From the NCBI RefSeq assembly GCF_028769735.1, contig NC_088172.1:35957897-36021896 (forward strand): DNA of 64,000 nucleotides, written 5' to 3'. Positions 11,504 to 22,100 of the stretch are shown piece by piece. The DNA comes from Zonotrichia leucophrys gambelii. Taxonomy: Eukaryota > Chordata > Aves > Passeriformes > Passerellidae. How positions within the stretch are numbered: the first letter of the stretch is position 1; the number at the start of each line of letters is the position of its first letter. A program made the position numbers and the translations under genes. The notes beneath the pieces were generated by a model. It was not told the DNA's origin. It saw only the letters and a list, made by a program, of their open reading frames with translations, and did no database searches.

Positions 11504-11608
11504 ACTAATCCAGCCATGGGTAGTGTGAATTACTCAAAAGGTTCCTGGCTACAAAGATTTGCAAATGGGAAACCTGTGAGAAAACCCAAGCAGCAAGAGC
11601 CTTGGAAG
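11504..11608 (+). CDS. FAM228 exon with putative start
   Basis: The acceptor is a T-rich tract ending CCCAG, and the donor is AAG|GTGAGTG. From ATG 11516 it codes MGSVNYSKGSWLQRFANGKP and on to EPWK (31 residues, basic). Confidence 0.65.
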
Positions 11609-14600
11609 GTGAGTGACCCCAGCATTCCTTCAGCTGTAGGTTCTGCTGGGAGCAACACAGAGAGCAGCATCTGTAACTGGGAGCACAGGTGTGTAACTGG
11701 GCCCTGTGTTGGAACTGGCCACCCATCCCACTGAAATGCTGGCAGTGTGTTCTGGTCTGGCTGTGCTCTCACACTTCCATGCCTGGCATGTGCCTGAACT
11801 CATCTGTGAGCCCTGAGCAGGAGCTTTGGGCTTCAGTCTGTCCCTCCACAGCACACTCAGAAATGGCTGTTGCAGTTGTATTAATTCTTACCATTCCATC
11901 CTAGTTTGTGCCTTGTTTGTGGAACCTGGGTGAGAACCAGATCTTTGTAAAGCAGGTTGTCTTTTTATGCAGACCTTTTTCTTTCTTTTCATTTATTCAG
12001 AGGTTCTCCTCAGCACCAGCAGAGTGGCACAGCCAATAATTTTGATTTCAGCAGACATTTTGGGAAGGAAAATATTGCCAAAGATTGGCTAACACAGAAG
12101 GAAGGGCTTCTGTTGTGTGAAGGTGTGAGTGGAGGAATTAAATAGAAATTATGAAGGGAAGAATGAAAAACTGTTATTTTCAAAGTTCAGTAAAATCTGA
12201 GAGATGTTTGTCATGGAGAAGGAGAACAAAGAATTCTAAAAATAGCAACAGATTAAATGGGTTTTATTGAGCTCTTGCATCCTTTTGAGTCAGTTTTAAT
12301 AAATAACTTGCAGTTTGGTGTGTGGAAAAGTTTCCCATAAAAGCTGAAACAAGCTTGTGACTAGTTAGGATCACAGACTTATGGAACAGCCCAGGCTGGA
12401 AGGAACCTTAGGAGATGTCTGGCCCAGCCTTTCATGGGAAAGAGACACCAGGTAAGGGTATCCAGCTACCTGCCAATTGCACCTTGAAAACCCTCAGTGG
12501 TGGGGACTCCACCACATCCCTGGGGAGGTTGTTCAGTGACTGATTGATCTCACTGGAAAAATTTATTTCTTACATTGAGATGACACGTCTGCCAGTGCAA
12601 CTTGTACCTCTCATCCCTTGTCTTCTGGTGGAGTTAGAGCCTCTGTCCTCTTTGTAGCTGCCCTGTAAGTAGCACTGTGATGAGGCTGCCCCTGGGCCTG
12701 CCCTTTTCCAGGGAGAAGGGACTTCATTCCTTCAGTGAAAGGACACCCAACTCCTTCACATGTGTATCATCCTGAAGGAAAGCTCTTCTGTTCACTGGTG
12801 ATGGTTCTTAGCTGGAGTGGTGGCCATGTCTTTGTACTGCTGACTTTAGAAAGGATCTGTAACTAGATGAAGTAAATTCATCAGGCATAATACAACATAT
12901 CAGTTGTTTCAAATAGTAGGATGTAAGGGTCTTGAAACAAGCCAGAAATTTAGATTTCCTCTTTCTCATTTGTTTTTGGTGGAATTTTTAAAACTTCTTG
13001 TCTCTTCCTTGCTTGCTCTGATGTGTGATGTCCTGCTCATCTCAGTGTAATGAACCTTTAGGAGTGTGCAGCTGGTCAGCAGGGCCAAGGCAGACACGAC
13101 TGAAAACTACACCATCAGTTGGAATTAAAACTCAATATTAAGCCCAGGGAGTAGCAGACCAATATTCCATTCTATGCATAAAATACATGATATCCCCAAA
13201 TGATAGATCTGGTCTGCATTGCCTGAATTCCTTGTCTGGAGTGCAGGAGTTAAAGAGCCACGTGTTTGGCACAGGTGAGAAACAGTGGCAAGAGGGAGGG
13301 GGTGTGGCCGTGGTGAGGAGCAGCCAAGGAGGCCTGAGCATGTACATTCCAGTTCTCCTTCCCGCTCTTCCTATGCTCTTCTGTTGCTACTTAACCCAAC
13401 TGTTCAGAGCAAATCTTGCAAGGAAATGCCAGCTGGATTGTGGTATAATGTGCCTTTAATCACAACACTAGTAATTATTTTTAATTCAAAAGTAAATTTA
13501 ACTCTTGCCCTAAGTCCTGATTTCACCTCATGTGGGCTTTTTTCATGTTTTGTTAGGCAGTAGCTGATCAAAGCCGAGACATCATTGCTTCTGCTCAGTG
13601 CATCTTGGACAGAGAAAATTTTGTGAGGGTAAGAAGTGTGCTGTTTTCTCACTTGCTGTGTGCTTTCCTGCATGTCAGTATCTTTAGTTCCTAAACAGTG
13701 ATTCTTGAGAAAATGTTAATTGCTGTATTCTTGAAAAACTATTTTAGAGTTATGAGCTTCTATCTTTTCAGTCCACTCTGGATAGGACTGAAGTAGCAAC
13801 CCTAGATGTGAATCCCACGTGACTTGACCTGCCTGTTTGCACTAATATTTGTTCTGTGGGTGTGGTGATTTGTGACAGTGGTGCTGTGAGCAAAGGGCAG
13901 GAGGGCTGCTCTGATCTGATCCAGCAGATTGCCAGTGCTGCAGGGAAGGTCCTTCTACTGCCTGTCTTGCACAGTCTGGTGCTTGCAGCCCCCTGCTCTG
14001 CAGTGATTTCTGCTCAATAACCTGATGGGAAAAAGTGAGTCATTGTCTGCCAAATTTGCACTACAGCTTCAAAAATTAAGGGTCTGAATGCCAGAGCTCT
14101 TGAAAGGGCAAGCTTGGAAATAAGTGATGAGAAGTGGAGAGAGGGAGGAGCAGAAGGAAGGGCTGGAAAATAGATGCCTTGGAGCAGTGAGCAGTCAGGT
14201 CAGCCAAGCTGCAAACCTTTACACGTGGAATCTTATTGATCAATAGTTTATATGGTTTTTATTTTCCATTTTTTCTTACTTAAGGAGCTGGACAGATATT
14301 TGAAGCACAATGATTTCCTAGATCTGAGAAAGACAGAACTTCTGTACAAAAAATATCTTGATAATGTTTCAGAGCCACTTATGCAAAAAATGAAGAAAAA
14401 AATGGACAGCCAGTCAGAGAAAGAAGTGTGGAAAAGGAGACAAGAACAATTCTCTGAATATTTAAACTACTTTACAAAGAAGGTATCAATGAGAAACACA
14501 TTTTTGTCATGGAGGGCGTTGTATACAGAGGGTTGTGGACGAGTTCAGGGGTTTAGCTGTTATTTCCTTCTTGTGAAGTAACTTGGAGTTCAATTCTACC

Positions 14601-17028
14601 TTGTCTGTAACTTACTTTTCTGAAGGACTTCTATAATGGTGATGTTCCAGCTGTGTGTGTTCACCAGCAGCTATGAGCAGCAGCATTGCTTGGTGCAGTG
14701 AACACGTGCTGGGCTCTGAATATGGTGAGACAGAACACCCTACTGAGCTGTGTTTGCCTCTGTGGGCTGGACAATTTCGTGGGAAAACCTTGAGTTCTGT
14801 CAGCTCAAACCAAAGGCTGTGAGCAGGGTGTGGGCTGCACTGCCAAGTCTCAGGAGTCCAGCTACAGCAGTACTGCAGCTCTGTGGGCAGGGCATGAGTG
14901 AAATGATTTTGTGGCCTTGGGTGCTACTGATCAAGCTTCATAAAAGAAAAAATATGGGAACAGGAAGATACAAACAATTGTTTGTCTTCATGCAGGTAAT
15001 GGACCCAACTCATGGATTTTGTAGTTCTGTGTGTTTCAGTATTCACAAAAATTGCAAATTGCAGTCACTGTAGAAAATACTTGTTCGTTTTCTTCATTTT
15101 GCTCTTAATTTCACACCTCTCTTGAATATCAGATCCCACAGCTAAACTTTCTGCATCTCAGGAACGAAAAGAAAGAGAAAAATAAAAGCAGTTATGTAAT
15201 CTGCCACAAAAATAATACTTTATGAGAGCAGGCAGTTGTTGTCAGTGGAAACCACTGCACAGTGGAGTTGTGAGACTGTAAACAACCTACTTATCCAGAA
15301 ATGAAAATACCATGGGAGCTGTGTTGTTTTAAAAAGACCAAACTACCTTTTTCAAAGGCCTGATATGACAGACCCATGCATTTAAACTGCATGGAATGAG
15401 AAAGAACTGAAGCAGTCCTGCTGCTGAAGTCCTGGGTTTGGGCTGTGCTGGGGGTACTGCACATGTCTGGGTCTGCATCAGTCCGTCTTGCAAGCTGCTG
15501 TGCCAGGTCAGCAGTTTGCTGGGTGCCCTCCAGAAGCAATGGCTGATGCACTGGGATGTGTCCTTCTGCCTGAAGGGGGGCAACAGGATCAGTGATCATC
15601 TTCTACCTTTTCTCCTTGCTCTGTGCTGTCAGGTCTGTCACCAGCATGTCTGAGAAGCAGGCTGAGGCCCTTCATATTTACACATTATTTGCATAAGTTT
15701 GTGTTAACTGTGGCAGCATATGATAAATTTTGCAGAACTTGAGACACTTGTGTGGGTTAGTTAATGTGGTTAATTCTGGATGTGTTTTCCCTTCCCTCCC
15801 TTCTTTTTGCCCATTTTCTTTTGCTCCTTTCCCTGCTATCAGCCTTCTCCTCCACTTGTGGTAGCATTGTTGATGAGATGGAGCTGTGGCCTGGACCATG
15901 AGACCCACAGGTTCAGGTCTTTACTCCAATGTATAGATGGAAAAGTCAGCTCATGGACCCAGACATGGAATTCTGCTATCTTGCAGACCAGTGACCTGCC
16001 TAAGGCTGTGGCTAGTGAGGGGTCACTCACTCCTGTTTTTCCTTTTCTTTTGAATATCTGTTTTGCTGACATCACAGAATATTTTGAGTTGGAAGGGACC
16101 CAGAAGGATCATCATGTCCAACTCTTAAGTGAGTGGGATCAAACTCACCACCTTGGTGTTATTAGCACCATGCTCTGACAAACAGAGCCAATCTCAGGGC
16201 TTCCTCCTCTGGAAAAACATTTTCCAAAAAAAGAATATGCCATTGTCTTGACTGTCCTAGTTAAGGTTAGCATTTTAGCCTGTCATTATTTCTGAATACT
16301 TCATGAAATAATTTGTTATATATTTATGCCTGTGATAAATTAAAATGGATGGAGAAATTTTCCCGTTACAGTTCAGTCACTTTCTTTCTGAGGTGCAGTG
16401 TATGCAAATTGGGAATTCTTTTTTCACAGAATTCAGAGATTTCAACCACCTCTGGTGCTGTGTTATGCTGTGCTTGGCTCTGTCCCACCCAGGCTGCCTG
16501 CTCTCACTGTTTTAACCACCAACAGCTGACCCAGTACCTGCTTCTCCCACAGGGTTATGTGTTTTTGGATGATTATGACCCATCAGAGTATGATCCATTC
16601 TTCCAGAAGACACGCACAGACTGCTGGAAGGTGTGAGCAGGTTTGGAGTCCCACTTTGACCAGCAGGAGGTTAACAGAGCATGTTACTGACGTGCTGCTC
16701 CAGGGGAGTGTATTCTAGTTTTAATAACTCACTCCTACTGCATTTAAGCCCCAGAGTGTTTGAACATGGTTTTCACCAGGAACACAGTCTGGATCTAAGC
16801 CCAGTTTTTGAGACACAGTAGCAATGGCAGGGGGAGGCTTGTTTTCCTCATTTCAAATCCATCATGGCAGCATGGAGGGGATGTCCTGTCTAAGGAAGGT
16901 TGGAGAGTTCCCAGGCATGCTCAGTGTGTGCTGTGTAGAAGGAAATAATCTGACAGCTCAGCTGATCTTTACAGAAGCATGGCAACACTTTTTCCTTCTC
17001 TTTAAAGGACGAGGAACTCATCAACTAG
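11516..17028 (+). CDS. FAM228-family protein (FAM228A/B-like), spliced
   Basis: Five coding exons join without phase breaks (11516-11608, 13557-13628, 14285-14482, 16553-16630, 17008-17028), giving about 153 residues. Every intron is GT-AG and phase 0. The core ILDRENFV...LDRYLKHNDFLDLRK, the basic helix-rich stretch after it, and the ending GYVFLDDYDPSEYDPFF are the pattern I know from FAM228 proteins, whose molecular function is unknown. ATG 11516 has a good context (GCCATGG), but the frame is open to the start of its exon (11504), so an upstream start is possible. The last exon adds only DEELIN before TAG; the longer C-terminal part of mammalian FAM228B is not visible here. I cannot tell FAM228A from FAM228B; being next to ITSN2 would favour FAM228A by human gene order as I recall it. 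Transcription is probably from the CpG island at 7915-8700. Confidence 0.75.
12371..12790 (-). repeat. CR1 LINE fragment (minus orientation)
   Basis: It starts 'tcacagacttatggaacagc' and continues with the 'ggtggggactccaccac', 'tctggtggagttagagcctc' and 'ccagggagaagggac' blocks expected from the reverse complement of a CR1 subfamily. It lies in a FAM228 intron. Confidence 0.7.
13557..13628 (+). CDS. FAM228 exon, ILDRENFV motif
   Basis: The acceptor is TTTTGTTAG and the donor AGG|GTAAGAA. It codes 24 residues, AVADQSRDIIASAQCILDRE then NFVR. A second AG three bases downstream of the acceptor would put a TAG in frame, which supports the site chosen. Confidence 0.75.
14285..14482 (+). CDS. FAM228 exon, central helical region
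   Basis: The acceptor is TTACTTAAG and the donor AAG|GTATCAA. It codes 66 residues, highly charged and probably helical, including LDRYLKHNDFLDLRK and KRRQEQFSEYLNYFTKK. Confidence 0.8.
16071..16197 (-). repeat. CR1 LINE 3'-end fragment (minus orientation)
   Basis: It starts 'atcacagaatattttgagtt' and continues 'ggaagggacccagaaggatc', typical of another CR1 subfamily read in reverse. It lies in the last long FAM228 intron upstream of the 16553 exon. Confidence 0.75.
16553..16630 (+). CDS. FAM228 exon, DYDPSEYDPFF motif
   Basis: The acceptor is TCTCCCACAG and the donor AAG|GTGTGAG. It codes 26 residues with the family's acidic/aromatic motif GYVFLDDYDPSEYDPFF. Confidence 0.8.
17008..17028 (+). 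CDS. FAM228 candidate terminal coding exon
   Basis: The pyrimidine-rich acceptor TTCTCTTTAAAG leads to DEELIN and TAG, in the expected phase 0. The 3'UTR would run to the poly(A) signal at 17164. The exon is very short in coding terms, so another downstream splice form cannot be excluded. Confidence 0.45.
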   Translation, partial: DEELIN

Positions 17029-17163
17029 CACAATGACAGAGAGCCAATGATGTCACCTGTGCTCCAGCTGACCACAGCCATCAAAGGTACCCTTTACACA
17101 ATTAAGTTACATGCACTGCCAAAGCAAGTGAGAGCAGGCCAGGCAGGTCTTTAGGCAAACTGC

Positions 17164-17169
17164 AATAAA
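17164..17169 (+). terminator. Poly(A) signal of the FAM228 gene
   Basis: AATAAA lies 136 bases after the proposed stop codon. It is the first plus-strand canonical signal after that stop. Confidence 0.6.
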
Positions 17170-17634
17170 CTTACTGTCTTAAACATGTAGTTCTGAAATG
17201 TTGTTACCCCACTGCCAAAGAAATGTCTGAGATGCTGCTCCTCTTCTTCCCAGATCCAGCTCAATGCTCTACAGGCCAAAACCTGCTATTTTAGGAGGTT
17301 TAACTTGGGCTGAGCTCAGTAAAGACGGTGCTGGTGTTCTCTCCTGGAGACAGTGTCCAAGCAGTAAATCACTTTTCACATACATCGTGGGTGTTTTGAG
17401 AAGGCAGGATATAAGCAGGGGAGAGGAGATGGGAAGTGGTGTACAAAACATCTGCTGCTTTCTGCAGAGCTGGTGCTGAGCAGCAGCTGCTGTCAGTGCC
17501 CTCAAACCTGACCCTCTCCTGTGCCAGTGCAGTCCCACCTCCCTGCTGCTGCAGCTGACCAGAGCGCTGGGCTCAGAGCCTGGAAACTGAATTTTCTCTG
17601 TCCTCCAAACTCCCATTGTACAGACACAATCTCT

Positions 17635-18953
17635 CAAGAGTTGCCAAGGTTGAGTTTTATTTAGGATTAGAAATACTGAACCACAGAAATCTGTTAAATG
17701 TAACAGAGGTTGACTGAGTAATAGGAGGGTGCACAGATGGCGACTGGGTGGGAAACTGCCAGACTTCAGGAGGAATTTCTGCACCCGTGGAAAACAAGGG
17801 CACAGGCTGCTCAGAACTGCATGCTGTGCTTCTGCAACAAAGCAGTTTAAAGGAGGAATAGAATGGTTACAATGTAACAAATATTTATAAACAAACATTT
17901 TTTTTTTAAACCACCCCTGATTTGCTGCCAAGAGAAAGTTTTTGCTTTCATTTCAACCAGTTCATTTTACAGTTTATATGGGGTGACAGCTCCCCAGAAC
18001 AAACCTTTAAAACTTGTGATAAACTTTCCTTGAACAAATCCTATAAGCTTTTCTTATTATTTCATATTCCCCTGTACAATAAAATATATTTTTTTAAAAT
18101 CACTATGCATCAATAAACATCTGTAGACAAATTAATAAACTTATATTTTACTCTCTATATACATGTTGGCAATGTCAAAGCTTCAAGGTTCACATGGAGG
18201 TCTGCAAGACCAAGGAAATGTACACAAATAACTTATACTTAGGAAAAAACCCAAAGAGCTGAAGAGTATTTTGCCACATTGTTGTGGGTCACAGTATTTA
18301 AAATATTTTTTTCTAGCTATTCTTCACAACCACATTGTCTCAGCAGAGAACGATAAATCAAACTGAAGCAGAAAGAAAAATCAAGTAGCAGTTACTGATT
18401 CCAGTGCAGAACTAAAGTCAAGTAAAGAACTATGCTTGAATCGTAAAAGAATATACAATATATTGGAGACTTCTCCAGTGCTAAGGCTTCTTCAGCATTT
18501 AACCGTCAAAACGATCATCCTGAGATGTGAAAATTCCAGTGGATATCACTTTTAAGATTTCAAATGGAATGATTTCTAGTGCTGAGCTTAAACCATTCCT
18601 CAGTCTGTCTGTCAGACTAAGTGGTAAAATATACAAACAGCTTGGTGCCACATTTCTACATAATATTTTTTATGGCCCTGAAAATGGAAACATTGGCATC
18701 CAAACCCAAGATATTCCAAAATAATAAAAAGGCACTGAGCAATAGTACTGTATTTACAGTAACATTAGTATTTGCATAGATCAACAACAACTGGGAACAC
18801 TGCAAGGAACTAAGCACAACCAGGAACTAAGAGGAAACACAGAAGCAGCAGGAATTCTTGCTTAATAACCAGCATGGGACAAGGAATCTTTTACCAGAAG
18901 ATGTTCAGGCTGTTAGCTTCAGTTGTCCTTCATAAATTAAAAAAAAAGTGTTC
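17635..18953 (-). other. ITSN2: ITSN2 3' untranslated region (predicted)
   Basis: The stretch between the stop codon and the predicted poly(A) site is AT-rich and non-coding in the gene's sense. A 220-codon minus frame (17269-17931) overlaps its distal end but lacks any known domain. Confidence 0.55.
17656..17661 (-). terminator. ITSN2: Poly(A) signal of ITSN2 (minus strand)
   Basis: TTTATT on the plus strand reads AATAAA on the minus strand, about 1.3 kb after the ITSN2 stop. It is followed on the minus strand by a GT-rich stretch (TTGTGTCTGT near 17617-17626), as expected downstream of a cleavage site. I found no other canonical signal between here and the stop. Confidence 0.6.
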
Positions 18954-19111
18954 TTAGAGGAGTGTTTTCTGATCAAAGAGCTGCAGGTCAAAGCGCACCC
19001 ACACTTCTCCTGTTGGAACCTCATGCAGCAGTAGGTGTTTAGTTGTGGGGCCTTTGCTCTCTTGTTCTGTTCTGATTTTTGCTACTGGAACTTCAGTGCG
19101 ACCCAAAAAAT
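18954..19111 (-). CDS. ITSN2: ITSN2 last coding exon: end of C2 and stop
   Basis: The acceptor GCCCAACAG precedes [20 protein letters not shown], then [20 protein letters not shown] and DQKTLL with TAA at 18954-18956. Confidence 0.96.
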
Positions 19112-22100
19112 CTGTTGGGCAAATGAATTAGAAATTTCATTAGGCAGAGATATTGACCATAAAAAAATCTGAGTGAGGCAGGGTAATGCAATGCTGTGGG
19201 GTACATGCTCTGCTCCAGAGCACTGCTCCCAGGCTTCCAGTTGGATGGACCCTAGCCCTGTGTAAACCAGCCAGCAGTGATAAAAAAGGGGCCTTTTTAG
19301 AAGAGAACAATGCTATGGAATTAGGATGTCACAGTTTGACCTAAGGGCTTTAAAAATACTCTTAGAAAATACCCTTTTAGAAGCACAATTTCAAATGTTC
19401 TTCAGTTTCAGAGCCGGCTGGTCAGAGTTAGGTGATGGAACTTGTTTATAAATCAGCTGAGGTGCTCAAAGACAGTAAAAAAATCAACTGTTTTGGCTCA
19501 GCCAACTTTTAATTATGCCTATATAGCATGCTTTTTACTAGAATGATCTTCAACGATTACTAGTAGGTTTACAATCCTGTTCAGAAATCATAAACTTACT
19601 GTGTGACTATTTCTTACATGACATCTTTTGTGTGTGTGCATTGAAAGGTTCACCATGGACTGAAAAAGAAGACTCAGCTGTCCAGCAAAACTCACATTAA
19701 CTCACAGGAGAAAAGACTGAGCTATTGTCATGGTTTGACCAGGAAGAAGTGGGAATTCTGGGAAGCTGTGGTCAAACCAATGAAGGTTTTGGGTTTCATA
19801 CTGACACCTGGTGTAGCCAGTGGGGTTTGGACACACCTCCGAGAATACACAGGGGTTAAAAGCAGGGCACTGCCCTGGCACTTCCTCTTTGGACATCGTC
19901 GGGCGAGGAGTTCAGATCTCTCTCCCGCCCAGCCTGTTGCTGCTGGGCGGGGAGGGGCCGGCCATGCGGTAGTGGTAGGCCCGGGGCCTGGACAGAGATG
20001 GGGTTGAGGGGGCTTCGGGGGGCTCCAAGGATGGAAGGGTGGAGGAGCCCCAAGAGACATCGAGCCCTCGGGCAGCCAGCCTCCCCCCCCCCCCCCCCCC
20101 CCAGGAGAGCAGCCAGCCGGGAGGAGAAGGAGGGAGACTGCCCGGCCGCAGCGGCAGCAGGTGTGGGAGTATCATCGTTCTAAGATAGACAGAGACTGAA
20201 ACTTTTAACCCTTTCTTGCATGACTGGGGCCTTACAAAAATGCTAATCCTCCTCGAAGCTGAATAAGAAGGGAGATGAGAGATGAGATGACTTGGCCCGG
20301 AGATTGTGGAGATGATTGGATGGGGAGAGATGATTTGGAGTGGCCTTTTGGCTGGACTTTTTCTTGTAGCCATGGACTCAGTTGTTCCTGTGACACAGAC
20401 TGCATTTAGGGGGAGGCAGTGCCTCAAAACCAGGAGGGTTCATTTGTGAGGACCCCCCGGCCCCAGGGGGTTGGAAAAATATGGGGGGGACAGTTGTCCC
20501 AAAAGCAGAGACTGTGCCTTTTTGGAGTGAGACAAGGCATCCTTGAAAGACCACCCTAAAAGCAGCTCTGATCCATGTCTCGGTGGTGAGAGCACTGGGC
20601 ATGGAAGGAACATGTTACAAGCGGCAGAAGGACTTTTTTTCTCCCCGGGCGGTGCCGAAGTGACAAGGAAGCATCCGAGGTTTTCAGTGTGTTTCCAGAA
20701 GCCTATGGAACAAGAAGGACTCCTTTCCTCTTCATGAACTGATGTTTGAGTATACTAAAGTGTCGTGATGGGCTGGGCAGTTGGTGTTTTTTGAGAGAAT
20801 GTATTGGATTGGGAAAGTCAGGGAGTGGGGAGGAGGAAAAGTGGTTTTTGTAAGGTTTTCAATTTTTTTTTTTTCTTTTTTTCCTTATAGTCTTTCCTAT
20901 TTTTTCCTGTAGTTTTAGGTAATAAAGTGTTATTTATGTTTAAGTTGGAGCCTGTTTTGCTTATTCCTGGTCACATCTCACAGCAGACACCAGGGTGAGG
21001 CATTTTCATGGGGGCACTGGCTCTGTGCCAGGCTCAAACCATGACAGCTATGGTTACACACAAGGCATCTCAGGTCAAGGCAGTTCCCTGCAAATTTGCA
21101 ATAATTGACTGTGTGTCAGAGCCCTGAAAAAGCACTTAACCTTTCAGAGAATATGAGAAGCAACTGACTGCCAAAAACGTGCTCAGTTTCCAAGCAACAA
21201 GAAAGCTGATCAAGCTGTTGCTGTGAAAATATAGCCCAGGACCTTATTTTTGAGCACCTATTGTGAGTAGAACTGCTGCTTTCAACTTGTCTGTCTCCTC
21301 AGTCTGACAAGAAAATAATTGTGCGTCTGATACAGAAGCCAGACTGGGATCAGATCTGACTGCCTGGAGTTACTGGCTCTGGAAGGCTGTGGAACCTCTT
21401 GAGTACTGAGGCATTGTTTTTACACAACACTTCTCAGGCAGCAGTCAGACCTACTGGCTCTTGAGACTGCTGCTGAGGAACTGGGTACTTAGCTAACAAA
21501 AAGCATTCTTTGCCTAAATATTCACACTTACCATCAGGTGAGAACTGATCCCTGTCAAACATGGTGATACACAGGACATCCTGATACAGATCCTTGATGA
21601 AGAACTGGCAGTTGAAGTTCCACTTGGGGTTCAGGGTGTCCTGCAGGGTCCTGGTAGTGTAGCTCTGTGAGCCCATGCTGATCTCACAGTATGGGTTGCT
21701 CTTCCCTAAACACAGAACAGGGAGTGAAACCCCTCTGCAGAGCACAACCTCCCCCTCCACCTGGAGCCTGCCTGGACACACATCAATGCTGCTGCCAGAT
21801 GATGTGGATCAGGCAATCCTATATTCCAGAGCAGCACAGGGCTGGCTCTTCACTATGTCCTCTGAAACTAAAGAATGACTATTTCATATAGAAACTGTAG
21901 ACAAACCACAGGGGTTCCCAAATGACCAACTGCTCTCAGCAAGCCTTTCCAAATGTTTCAGGAATAAAACTGCTCTGAGACTGTTTCCCTCACTTACCAT
22001 TGGGCTTACAGGCCTTCAGTTCTGTTGCTTCAATCACTTGCACCATCAAGCGTCCTATTCCTGAGGTTTTCTGTGAACGAGCTGGGAACAAAGAGGTCAA

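Noticed and set aside
17269..17931. 220-codon minus-strand frame, the longest uninterrupted frame in the window
   Set aside because: It overlaps the ITSN2 3'UTR and the gap between the two convergent genes. It shows no domain, starts in a poly-A/T region and has an ordinary chance composition.
19912..20427. 171-codon minus-strand Pro/Ser/Gly-rich frame
   Set aside because: It lies inside the GC-rich part of the solo LTR and crosses the C20 run. It is not a retroviral protein.
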